Counted from the stretch's first letter, positions 17,821 through 25,907 are shown. The stretch: DNA of 41,904 nucleotides from an uncultured Erysipelotrichaceae bacterium (GCA_900314585.1 OMVV01000007.1:1-41904); one strand, 5' to 3'. Program-made: numbers and translations. Notes: generated by a model not told the origin, from the letters alone.

Positions 17821-18848
17821 AACATTTCCTTTGCTCTAAGTTGACCGCATGCTGCGTCGATATCATTTCCAAATTCTTTGCGAACAGTTGTGTTAACTCC
17901 ATGTTGCATCAAATAGGAAAAGAATTTATGAACTTGCTTATCCTCACTGCGAGCAAATGAATGCTCATCAACAGGATTATATGGGATTAGATTCACATAA
18001 GCTAATGTACCTTTAATTAGTTTCACTAATTGTTCAGCACATTCAAGTGAATCATTGACCCCTTTTAACAAAATGTATTCGAAAGTAACTCTACGCCCAG
18101 CATGTTCTTCATAATATTTAACCGCCGCCATGAGTTCTTCCATCTTATATCCTTTGGAAATTGGCATGATTTTATTACGAATTTCATCATTAGGCGCGTG
18201 TAAAGAAATTGCCAAATTTGATTGAAGTCCTTCATGGGCATATTTCATAATTCCTGGAACAATTCCACAAGTTGAAACCGAGATATGTCTTGCACCGATT
18301 GCTAAAGCTTTTGGATGATTGATAATGCGAATAAAATCGATGACATTGTCATAGTTATCAAATGGCTCACCAGTGCCCATCACAACGACGTGAGATACGT
18401 GTTCACCTTTTTCTTCAAGAAGAGAATTCATCACAATAACTTGTCCAACAATTTCATGAACTTCTAAGTTACGTTTCTTCTTTAGAAGACCACTCGCACA
18501 AAACGCACATGCCATATTGCAACCAACTTGGCTAGAAACACAGATTGCATTTCCATAGTTGTACGGCATTAAAGCAGTTTCAATTTTTGAACCATCTTCA
18601 AGTTCAAGAAGTAATTTAATCGTGCCATCCTTAGATTCTTGCTTTTTATAAATCTTTGGCAAATCTAAAGTAAAATCACGATTAAGTTCCTCTCTAAAGG
18701 CTTTAGAAACATCGCTCATCTCGTCGAAGGTTTTGGCTTTCTTTTCATAAATCCAAGTGAAAAGTTGGGTAGCACGGTATTTCTTTTGACCGCGATCCAT
18801 CAATAACTTTTCTAACTTGGTTATTTCTTGTCCGTATAAATTAATCAT
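17817..18848 (-). CDS. rlmN: Dual-specificity 23S rRNA/tRNA adenine-C2 methyltransferase
   Basis: This radical-SAM enzyme makes 2-methyladenosine at A2503 of 23S rRNA and in some tRNAs. From the ATG at 18848 it has 343 residues, the iron-sulfur motif C110-x3-C114-x2-C117 in GCNMACAFCASG, GTGEPFDN, and the C-terminal DIDAACGQL whose cysteine (334) forms the protein-RNA intermediate. An upstream in-frame ATG at 18935 would add 29 unrelated residues inside the preceding gene. The 18848 start has GAGG seven bases upstream and aligns with the family. Confidence 0.95.
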   Translation of the reverse strand: MINLYGQEITKLEKLLMDRGQKKYRATQLFTWIYEKKAKTFDEMSDVSKAFREELNRDFTLDLPKIYKKQESKDGTIKLLLELEDGSKIETALMPYNYGNAICVSSQVGCNMACAFCASGLLKKKRNLEVHEIVGQVIVMNSLLEEKGEHVSHVVVMGTGEPFDNYDNVIDFIRIINHPKALAIGARHISVSTCGIVPGIMKYAHEGLQSNLAISLHAPNDEIRNKIMPISKGYKMEELMAAVKYYEEHAGRRVTFEYILLKGVNDSLECAEQLVKLIKGTLAYVNLIPYNPVDEHSFARSEDKQVHKFFSYLMQHGVNTTVRKEFGNDIDAACGQLRAKEML

Positions 18849-18849
18849 A

Positions 18850-20091
18850 TTAACCTCGTTTAAATAGATGAGCGTGATACATGGTTGTCGCAAATGGATG
18901 AGAAGATACCATTTGTTCTTCCTTATCAAGTTCAAATTCTGGATGATTCTTTAAGAATTCTTCAATTAGAAGGGTGGATTCTTTCTTGTTTAGTGTGTTA
19001 ACAATGTAAAGGAGTTCGCCACCATCAGCGACATATTCTGAACAAAGCTCAAGCGTTTCTTTTTCGTGAGCGATTCTTCCATCAATATCGTTTCGGTCAA
19101 AGTGAAGTAAAAAATCAGGATATTTGCTGACGATATCAAAACGAGTGCAGTGTGGGAACACCACCACTAAATCTTGCTTATATGAAACAGCGGCTTGTAA
19201 TGAATACTTATCCCTGAGTTCAAACAAGTTAACATTATGGATATCGTTAACACGAATAAAACGCATAATCTTGGCTCGTTTTTCAAGATTAGGAACGGCA
19301 AGATTTAGCGATTGTGTTTTATTAGTTTTAACAATGGCAGCTTTTACAAAATCATCGTCATATCCCGAATAAAGTAATACTTCGTAGTGAGGATTATAAA
19401 ATTCATCAATCAAGGCTTTAAAACCAATTTTCACATCGAAATATTCATCATTTTTAAATTCAGGAGTTAGTTGATATCTTGTGGTTCCGTTGAACAAAAG
19501 CATCTCATCAAATGGAGATGAAAATTCTGGATATTTTAGAAGCAATTTTTCGGTAGTTGTTTTTAAAGTGTTTACTGCATAGGACTGCAAATTTGTGTTG
19601 ATATTAGCTTCCAAAAATTCTTTTGTTAAATCATCACCAAATTGTTTTCGCCACATATGGATAAGCCAAATTGGTGAATTATATTTGGTCGCATAATAAA
19701 AATCAGAATCAGGCTCAAATGAGATTAATTCCTCAAGTGGTTCTTTTCTTAATAAAACGGGTTCTATCTTGCGATATTCTTCATAAGGAATTTGGCCCTT
19801 TAAGAATGAGACGCAGGTGTTTTTGGAAATTACTTTCACATAGTGAATGTTCGCTAAAATGACGTACAGTAATGATTTGTTGTTCGAATTAAGAGTGACG
19901 CTATATTCATGAAGAATATTTTCAAATAAGAAATAATGAGAAATTGTTTTTCGAGCTAGTAAAACGGAAATATTGCTCGATTTAAAAATCTTTCTTTCTT
20001 CTGGAAAGACTTCATCGACAGCATCGACATAGTCTTTGCCATCAACGATAACTTTACGAACAATATCAGAGGCTAGCTTAATTTCAATCAT
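18850..20091 (-). CDS. RsmB-like protein with degenerate methyltransferase domain
   Basis: Position and residual sequence mark this 413-residue protein as an RsmB (16S rRNA m5C967 methyltransferase) homologue. It has a NusB-like N-terminal domain (about 1-130), then YNSPIWLIHMWRKQFGDD (137-154), the RsmB linker, and a Rossmann-like C-terminus ending MYHAHLFKRG. The active parts are lost. Motif I, normally DLCAAPGGKT, is LLYSGYDDDF (239-248). Motif IV, normally APCSG, is P313-H-C-T. In motif VI the nucleophilic cysteine of STCTL is Asn365 (IVNTL). It is therefore probably not a methyltransferase; an RNA-binding or assembly role is possible. It lies between priA and rlmN, where Bacillus has rsmB. 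Confidence 0.75.
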   Translation of the reverse strand: MIEIKLASDIVRKVIVDGKDYVDAVDEVFPEERKIFKSSNISVLLARKTISHYFLFENILHEYSVTLNSNNKSLLYVILANIHYVKVISKNTCVSFLKGQIPYEEYRKIEPVLLRKEPLEELISFEPDSDFYYATKYNSPIWLIHMWRKQFGDDLTKEFLEANINTNLQSYAVNTLKTTTEKLLLKYPEFSSPFDEMLLFNGTTRYQLTPEFKNDEYFDVKIGFKALIDEFYNPHYEVLLYSGYDDDFVKAAIVKTNKTQSLNLAVPNLEKRAKIMRFIRVNDIHNVNLFELRDKYSLQAAVSYKQDLVVVFPHCTRFDIVSKYPDFLLHFDRNDIDGRIAHEKETLELCSEYVADGGELLYIVNTLNKKESTLLIEEFLKNHPEFELDKEEQMVSSHPFATTMYHAHLFKRG

Positions 20092-20600
20092 TAGTGTTTA
20101 TGATGATCGTGGCCACAATGGCATTCGTGATCATGTTCCTCCTCTTTCTTTTTAGCGGCTTCTTGAAGTTTTTCTTCAAAATTTTCAAAGATATTGCCTT
20201 CAAAAAGTTCATCGCCTTCTTCGTATTCCTCTTCTTCAACACTGACTAAGTTGTCTTCTTTGATGAAGCGAGGATATTCTTTGTTAACGTATTCATAACG
20301 ATGATGACGATGATAGTAATAGAATTCAACTTGTAAATTGATTGTGAAATCCTTGAGGGTTTCCATTAAATATTTCGCAACTTTAGCTTCGTTAGTTTCA
20401 CAAGCTTCAGGAGCGTTGACCTTAACGATTGTGCTCCAGGAAGTTTGATCAACTCCGTTATGGAAAATGTATGCTTCAGGAGCATAGAACGAAATATCGT
20501 CTTCACTAACTTCTAACAAATTAGCAAGATTCTTCGTGTGATCTTTTGAATAGTGACCTGTTGTGAAATGATCAAGTCCGTAAATTGAAATAGTAACCAT
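20091..20600 (-). CDS. DUF1904-like small protein with metal-binding His/Cys tail
   Basis: Residues 1-105 of this 169-residue protein have the pattern of DUF1904, a tautomerase-like fold: SIYGL near the start, VSEDDISFYAPEAYIFHNG (31-49), a central VKV strand, then INLQVEFYYYHRHHRYEY (87-104). An acidic linker follows (118-155), then a tail with seven histidines and two cysteines, HDHECHCGHDHHKH (156-169), typical of metal-chelating or storage tails. The family match is by eye and tentative. The gene has an AGGAGG site overlapping the priA stop, and its TAATG end starts the RsmB-like gene. It occupies the slot held by def and fmt in Bacillus. Confidence 0.65.
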   Translation of the reverse strand: MVTISIYGLDHFTTGHYSKDHTKNLANLLEVSEDDISFYAPEAYIFHNGVDQTSWSTIVKVNAPEACETNEAKVAKYLMETLKDFTINLQVEFYYYHRHHRYEYVNKEYPRFIKEDNLVSVEEEEYEEGDELFEGNIFENFEEKLQEAAKKKEEEHDHECHCGHDHHKH

Positions 20601-20609
20601 ATATACCTC

Positions 20610-22805
20610 CTAAAAATCGTATGGATCAACATTCACTTTAACTTTGATTTGCGACTTGTTTTTGAGTGATTCAAGGATTTCCCTTAGATAGTTTTGGATT
20701 TTATCATACTTTTTATATTTAATTAATATAATTCGGTGATAATTATTATTTTCGTATGAAATGAATGGCTCAACTGGCCCCAAAACCGATACATCTTCGA
20801 AATTCTGATTAGAAATATCGCGTGATATTTTAGAAATAATATCAACAACCATTTCTTCGTTTTTACCAATAATTTCTAAGCTCGTTAAATAAGTGTAAGG
20901 TGGATATTGAGCAACTTTTCTCACTGACATTTCTTTATTAAAGAAAGCTTCGTAATTTTGTTTGCTTCCTAATGTAATTGCATAGTGATATGGATTAAAG
21001 GTTTGAATGATTGCTTGTCCAACTTTTGAAGCTCTACCACTTCGGCCAACCGCTTGAGTGATAAGTTGGAACGCTCTTTCAGTTGACCTAAATGATGGAA
21101 GAGATAATCCAATATCCGCTAAAACAATGCCGACGAGTGTGACATTTGGAAAATCATGACCTTTCGCAATCATTTGAGTGCCAACTAAAATATCGGCTTC
21201 TTGGTTTGAGAATGCTTCAACAGTTTTTGCAATATTGTTTCGAACTTCACCAACGTCACTATCAAGACGTAATACTCGAGCCGATGGGAATAGCTTTTTA
21301 ACTTCATCAACTATTCTCTCGGTTCCAAAACCTGATCTTGATAAATATTTCGAACCACATTCAGGACAAGTTTCAACATTTAGTTCTACATGTCCACAAT
21401 GATGGCATTTAAGCATGTTGTCATGACGATGATACGTTAAAGCAATTCCACAATTTGGACATTTGATAATATGACCGCAACTACGACATGTAATATAACC
21501 AGAGTGACCTCTTCTATTTATCAATAGAATCGCTTGCTCTTTTCGTTCTAAAACATTTCTTAATTGTTCAATAAGATATTTCGAAAACATCGAAGATTCG
21601 CGGCTAAATGAATAAGCCTTCGACATATCAACTATTGTTGTCTTTGGTAATTCCTGTTTATTGATTCGATTTGGAAGACTTGCTAAATGATAAACACCTT
21701 TTAAGGCACGAGCTTTTGTTTCAAGCGATGGAGTCGCGCTTCCTAAAATGACTTTTGAGTTAAAGTGTTTTGCCCTCATGATTGCAACTTCACGAGCGTG
21801 ATAACAAGGAAGTGAATCTTGTTTGTATGATTCAGTATGTTCTTCATCAAGAATGATTAAGCCAATATTATCAAGTGGAGCAAAGATTGCACTGCGTGCA
21901 CCAACAACGACGTGGCAATCACCACGACTGATACGGCGATATTCATCATATTTCTCAGCTGGTGTTAAATCAGAATGAAGAATAGCAACGTCTCCAGAGA
22001 AACGGCGTTGGAAATATTCCACCATTACTGGAGTTAGTGAAATCTCAGGAACAAGCATCAAAACATTACGACCTTGAGCAAGCACCATTTCTGATAAGGT
22101 CAAATAGACTTCAGTTTTTCCTGAGCCGGTAACACCTTGAAGTAAAGTGACTGTTTTATCTGTTTTGAGAATAGAATCAACAGCGTTTTGTTGTTCCTCA
22201 GTTAAGTCTTTTTTGTGTTCTTTTTTATATTCAGGAATCTCAAGTCGAGTGCGTTCTTCCTTCTCGAAATCGATGATTTTCTTTTCATACAATTTATTTA
22301 CAATTGAAGGAGATTTGCAGTCTTTTTTAAGAATTCGACCAGAAGATCTAAGCAGTCTAACAAGTTCAATTTGTTTAGGGGTTAAACCTGTTTCATCATC
22401 CTTAATTAGCTTAACGTAAGTATCATAAGCAATCTTTGGTCCTTTTAGTGATGCTGATGCTGGTTTAAGGGAAGTTGGTAGCATCGTTTGAAGGACACTG
22501 ATTAATGGTGAAAGATAATATGAAGCAATCTCGTTAGAAAGATCTAGGAGTTCTTTGTTAAGTAAAGGTTTATCATCCAAAACATCGATGACTTCACCAA
22601 TCTTAAAACCCATTTCTTCTTCGAGTTGTTCAACAGACTTACCACATTCCTCGCATTTAATTACATAGCCAACAATGTTTTTGTGAGCGAAATTAACTAA
22701 AACACGATAACCTGCTTCAAGAGGCTTTTCCTTATTGTAAATATAAGAAAAAGGGCGATTGAGTGCATTGGCTTTTCTTTCAATTAAAACCTCAAGCAAC
22801 TTCAT
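20610..22805 (-). CDS. priA: Primosomal replication-restart helicase PriA
   Basis: PriA reloads the replisome at stalled forks. From the ATG at 22805 it has 731 residues: an N-terminal DNA-binding domain (EVLIERKANALNRPFSYIY), Walker A GVTGSGKTEVY, the DEEH box in ILDEEHTES, four CxxC zinc pairs beginning at CRSCGHIIKCPNC, and the C-terminal helicase motifs GTQMIAKGHDFPN and TQAVGRSGR. An upstream in-frame ATG at 22886 lies inside gmk and adds residues that do not fit the family. It follows gmk by only 13 bases, so rpoZ and coaBC of the usual cluster are missing. Confidence 0.95.
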   Translation of the reverse strand: MKLLEVLIERKANALNRPFSYIYNKEKPLEAGYRVLVNFAHKNIVGYVIKCEECGKSVEQLEEEMGFKIGEVIDVLDDKPLLNKELLDLSNEIASYYLSPLISVLQTMLPTSLKPASASLKGPKIAYDTYVKLIKDDETGLTPKQIELVRLLRSSGRILKKDCKSPSIVNKLYEKKIIDFEKEERTRLEIPEYKKEHKKDLTEEQQNAVDSILKTDKTVTLLQGVTGSGKTEVYLTLSEMVLAQGRNVLMLVPEISLTPVMVEYFQRRFSGDVAILHSDLTPAEKYDEYRRISRGDCHVVVGARSAIFAPLDNIGLIILDEEHTESYKQDSLPCYHAREVAIMRAKHFNSKVILGSATPSLETKARALKGVYHLASLPNRINKQELPKTTIVDMSKAYSFSRESSMFSKYLIEQLRNVLERKEQAILLINRRGHSGYITCRSCGHIIKCPNCGIALTYHRHDNMLKCHHCGHVELNVETCPECGSKYLSRSGFGTERIVDEVKKLFPSARVLRLDSDVGEVRNNIAKTVEAFSNQEADILVGTQMIAKGHDFPNVTLVGIVLADIGLSLPSFRSTERAFQLITQAVGRSGRASKVGQAIIQTFNPYHYAITLGSKQNYEAFFNKEMSVRKVAQYPPYTYLTSLEIIGKNEEMVVDIISKISRDISNQNFEDVSVLGPVEPFISYENNNYHRIILIKYKKYDKIQNYLREILESLKNKSQIKVKVNVDPYDF

Positions 22806-22818
22806 GCCCTTAATTCCT

Positions 22819-23382
22819 TTAATTTGAGAGGATAATCTTACGACATTCTTCGACAGCATCTTCAAGCTTGTCATTAATAACGACAAATCGATATTGATCT
22901 TTTTGTCCTAATTCTCTACTAGCTTGAGCGAGTCGATTTTTAATAACTTCATCAGTTTCAGTTGAACGACCACGAATGCGATTTTCAAGTTCTTCTAATG
23001 AAGGTGGAGCGATAAAGATGGAAATAACATCATTTCTATCGAGCTTAGACAAAACAGTTTTTGTTCCGTTTACATCGATTTCAAGAAGGACGTTCTTTCC
23101 TTCATTACGCATATTTTCGACTTTATCCTTAGGAGTGCCATAGAAGTTTCCAACGAATTCAGCCCATTCGAGCAAATTATCATTTTCAATATTCTTTTTG
23201 AAATCTTCTTTGCTTACAAAGTAATATTCACGACCATCGACTTCTCCTGGTCTTGGGGAGCGAGTTGTCATCGACACACTATAAAAAAGATTAAGTGATT
23301 TATCTTCCATTAGTTTTTCTCTAATGGTGCCCTTACCAACTCCACTAGGGCCAGACATAATAATAAGTAATCCGCGTTTCAT
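22819..23382 (-). CDS. gmk: Guanylate kinase
   Basis: Gmk converts GMP to GDP with ATP. The 187 residues contain the P-loop GPSGVGKGT (11-19), TTRSPRPGEVDGREYYFV (GMP binding), LEIDVNGTK and a C-terminal RLAQASRELG lid. It heads a ten-gene operon that ends at 13986. The -10 lies eight bases before the ATG and there is no Shine-Dalgarno, so initiation on a leaderless or 1-2-base leader is predicted. Confidence 0.96.
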   Translation of the reverse strand: MKRGLLIIMSGPSGVGKGTIREKLMEDKSLNLFYSVSMTTRSPRPGEVDGREYYFVSKEDFKKNIENDNLLEWAEFVGNFYGTPKDKVENMRNEGKNVLLEIDVNGTKTVLSKLDRNDVISIFIAPPSLEELENRIRGRSTETDEVIKNRLAQASRELGQKDQYRFVVINDKLEDAVEECRKIILSN

Positions 23383-23390
23383 ATGGTTTT

Positions 23391-23419
23391 ATTATAAATA
23401 AAGGTTGAGGTGTTCGCAA
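23391..23419 (-). promoter_or_regulatory. gmk operon promoter, leaderless type
   Basis: On the minus strand TTGCGA (23419-23414), a 17-base spacer and the perfect TATAAT (23396-23391) lie eight bases from the ATG at 23382. No Shine-Dalgarno fits in between. It is divergent from the rqcH promoter. Confidence 0.75.
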
Positions 23420-23442
23420 CGAGCAATTTATAAACAATATAA

Positions 23443-23471
23443 TTGATAGCACATTGGGATATATTTATAAT
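23443..23471 (+). promoter_or_regulatory. rqcH promoter, leaderless type
   Basis: TTGATA (23443-23448), a 17-base spacer and the perfect TATAAT (23466-23471) are followed after only six bases by the ATG at 23478. This near-consensus promoter would start the mRNA at the A of the ATG. It is the clearest leaderless case in the window. Confidence 0.8.
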
Positions 23472-23477
23472 GGTCTT

Positions 23478-24836
23478 ATGCGAATCAGTCATTCATCGTA
23501 TCAAAACTACATCGTTAAAATTGCAAAAGAAATTGAAGGAGAAAAGCTATATTCTCCACTTTTATTATCAAATAAAGTTTTAGTGCTTCCATTTATGGAA
23601 AAAGCAAAAACTATTCTGGTTATTTCTCTAAATCCGAAGTGCCCATTACTCTATTTAACTCAAAGCGATAAGTTCTTCTCATCCTTTGAGAATACTTTTT
23701 TAGCGAAGTTTAGAAAACACATTGGAAAATCGCTCATCACAAATTTGAAGTTAAAGGAAGATGACTTGATTCTCACTTGTGTTATCCACTCAATTGAAAA
23801 TGAAGACAATTACAAACTCGTTGTTGAACTAATACCAAATAGTCCAAACCTAATTATCCTCGACGAAAATGAAAATGTTGTCGATTACTATTTTTCAAGC
23901 AAAATTCATCCACTCATTCGCGGAGAAAAATATATCTTACCTAATAACGAAAAATTAATTGAAGGAGATATCAGAATCAGTGATGAATTTATCACGAAAA
24001 AATATGAAGAAGATCTTGAAATTCGCACCAAAGAAAAGTATGCAGATTTTCTTAAATTTTTAAACAGCAAAATTAAAGGCACCGAGAAGAAGATTTCTGC
24101 CATAAATGAAGATGTCGAAAAAGCCGAAAAGAACCTACTTTATCGAGGAATTGCCGATGATATTTTATCTAACGAGACAAATTTAAAGGCCCACAAATCT
24201 TCAGTAATCGTTGATGGAAAAACTTATCATATTGACGAGAGTAAAACCATCTTAGAAAACACGCAAAATTTCTATAAAAAGGCTAAGAAAGCAAAAGAGA
24301 CAATTGAACGCTCAAAACTAAATATTGAAAATGCTAAAAATGAGCAAGCAATGTATCAAAAAATCTTAGATGAATTTATTGCGACTGATGAATACCACAA
24401 AGACGAATTAGTTCATCTGTATTCCAATTCAAAAAAGAAAAAGGAAACTAAGAAAACTGTTGTCAATCGTCCTTGGAAAATTAATCTTAATGGAACGATT
24501 ATCTATTTTGGAAGAAATGCGTCTCAAAATGATTACCTTAGTTTCGTTATGAAACTTGATAGAGAGTTTACTTGGATGCATATTAAGGATAAATCTGGTG
24601 CGCATCTTGTAATCGCAAATAGAAAACCAACCGAAAACGAACTTCTAACAGCTGCGGAAATCGCATTGATTTGTTCTCATTCAAGTGCTGGAGAAGTCTC
24701 ATACACCAAAAAGAAAAATGTCCGACGTGGACATGTTCTTGGTGAAGCAATTCTTAAGAATCACACAGTTATTAAACTTAATTCTGTTCGTAAAGAAACG
24801 GCTGAATTGTTTAAGACAGCTGTTCGTTTAGATTAG
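23478..24836 (+). CDS. rqcH: RqcH/NFACT-family ribosome quality-control protein, short and divergent
   Basis: RqcH binds obstructed 50S subunits and recruits tRNA-Ala for C-terminal alanine tailing. This version has 452 residues against about 570 in Bacillus. Visible parts are NFACT-N (about 1-160, with FRKHIGKSLI), a charged coiled coil (about 190-340, rich in KKAKKAKE), and NFACT-R (about 350-445, with FGRNASQNDYLSF, FTWMHIKDKSGAHLVI and RRGHVLG). The conserved DR dipeptide is D95-D96, and the helix-hairpin-helix module expected after NFACT-N seems missing. The ATG at 23478 is set by the promoter; an earlier in-frame ATG at 23454 lies upstream of the -10. Its stop overlaps the converging trmL stop. 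Confidence 0.85.
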   Translation: MRISHSSYQNYIVKIAKEIEGEKLYSPLLLSNKVLVLPFMEKAKTILVISLNPKCPLLYLTQSDKFFSSFENTFLAKFRKHIGKSLITNLKLKEDDLILTCVIHSIENEDNYKLVVELIPNSPNLIILDENENVVDYYFSSKIHPLIRGEKYILPNNEKLIEGDIRISDEFITKKYEEDLEIRTKEKYADFLKFLNSKIKGTEKKISAINEDVEKAEKNLLYRGIADDILSNETNLKAHKSSVIVDGKTYHIDESKTILENTQNFYKKAKKAKETIERSKLNIENAKNEQAMYQKILDEFIATDEYHKDELVHLYSNSKKKKETKKTVVNRPWKINLNGTIIYFGRNASQNDYLSFVMKLDREFTWMHIKDKSGAHLVIANRKPTENELLTAAEIALICSHSSAGEVSYTKKKNVRRGHVLGEAILKNHTVIKLNSVRKETAELFKTAVRLD

Positions 24837-25333
24837 ATCGTATATTTCTTAATCATGTCGAATGTCGCAAGATTAGGATATTTTTGTTGTCTTAGTATTT
24901 CGTAAGTAACAATTGCCACCGCATTCGATAAGTTCAAGCTTCTCGCGGTTGATAACATTGGAATACGTAAAGTAAAGTCTTTGTTCTTAGAAAGAATCTC
25001 TTTATCGATTCCGGTTGATTCACGACCAAACATAACATAAACATCATCTAAGACATTCTCAAAAATATTTTCAGAATATAGATGGATGCCATATTTGGTT
25101 ACATAGTAAATAGTTTTATCTTTAAACTTTGAAGCGAAATCTTCATATGATTCATAGTAGTCATAATCAGCATCTTTTAAATAATCCATGCCGGATCTTT
25201 TAAGGGCTTTGTCGTTTAGTTCAAATGGAATCGGACCAATGATATGGACTTTCGAGTTGGTCGCCATCGCCGTTCTTAAAATATTGCCGGTGTTTTGTGG
25301 AATCTCAGGATGATACAAAATAATGTGGATCAT
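24833..25333 (-). CDS. trmL: tRNA (cytidine/uridine-2'-O-)-methyltransferase TrmL
   Basis: This SPOUT methyltransferase 2'-O-methylates the wobble base 34 of tRNA-Leu isoacceptors. The 166 residues have the family's HPEIPQNTGNILRTAMA (8-24), VMFGRESTGI and the knotted SAM site IPMLSTARSLNLSNAVAIV. The start codon lies nine bases after the stem of the ppa terminator, without a Shine-Dalgarno. Expression probably depends on terminator read-through. Its TAA overlaps the rqcH TAG across 24833-24836. Confidence 0.93.
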   Translation of the reverse strand: MIHIILYHPEIPQNTGNILRTAMATNSKVHIIGPIPFELNDKALKRSGMDYLKDADYDYYESYEDFASKFKDKTIYYVTKYGIHLYSENIFENVLDDVYVMFGRESTGIDKEILSKNKDFTLRIPMLSTARSLNLSNAVAIVTYEILRQQKYPNLATFDMIKKYTI

Positions 25334-25357
25334 AATTAAAAAGGAAGCTTTGCTTCC
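25334..25357 (-). terminator. ppa terminator
   Basis: On the minus strand GGAAGC (25357-25352), an AAA loop and GCTTCC (25348-25343) are followed by five T residues. The 5' arm begins inside the ppa stop codon, and the trmL ATG follows four bases after the T-run. Confidence 0.85.
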
Positions 25358-25899
25358 TAGTCTCTGTAATTGTCCCCAAATTTCTTTTTATATGCTTCGA
25401 TACACTGGGAGATAACATCCATCGCCATCATACAGCCACGAATGTTATTAACAATTGTTTCTTTTCCTTCGAGTTGTTTATAAACAACAAAGAAGTGTTT
25501 GATTTCTTGAAGGATGTGATTAGGGATTTGTTTGATATCAGAGAATGAGTTATAAACTGGGTCATTCTTTGCAATTGCAATAATCTTTGCGTCCTTAGAA
25601 CCACCATCGGTCATTTCAAGCATACCAATTGGATAGCACTCAACTAAAGCGAGTGGAACGATTGGTTCACTACAAATGACTAAAACATCAAGTGGGTCAC
25701 CATCATCAGCATATGTTCTTGGAATAAATCCATAGTTATGTGGATAGTGAGTAGAAGTATATAAAATACGATCAAGCTTTAAAGCTCCAGAATATTTATC
25801 GAGTTCATATTTATTTTTTGAACCTTGTGGAATTTCAATACAGGCTAAAAAGCTTTCCGGTTTAATTTGGGAAGGGTCAGCACGATGCCATAAATTCAT
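25357..25899 (-). CDS. ppa: Inorganic pyrophosphatase (family I)
   Basis: Ppa hydrolyses pyrophosphate to phosphate and drives biosynthetic reactions. The 180 residues contain the family I signature DGDPLDVLV with its metal-binding aspartates (near 69-74), a preceding YGFIPRTYAD, and DAKIIAIAKNDP. It has a proper leader and a strong AAGGAGG, unlike its leaderless neighbours. A PPi-dependent phosphofructokinase is also in the window, so this enzyme would compete for PPi (inference). Confidence 0.95.
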   Translation of the reverse strand: MNLWHRADPSQIKPESFLACIEIPQGSKNKYELDKYSGALKLDRILYTSTHYPHNYGFIPRTYADDGDPLDVLVICSEPIVPLALVECYPIGMLEMTDGGSKDAKIIAIAKNDPVYNSFSDIKQIPNHILQEIKHFFVVYKQLEGKETIVNNIRGCMMAMDVISQCIEAYKKKFGDNYRD

Positions 25900-25907
25900 A
25901 TTAGAAA

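Noticed and set aside
18849-18935. Longer RlmN start at 18935
   Set aside because: It is embedded in the RsmB-like gene in another frame, and the added residues do not match RlmN; the ATG at 18848 has a binding site.
22806-22886. Longer PriA start at 22886
   Set aside because: The extension lies inside gmk in another frame and does not resemble PriA; the ATG at 22805 aligns with the family start.
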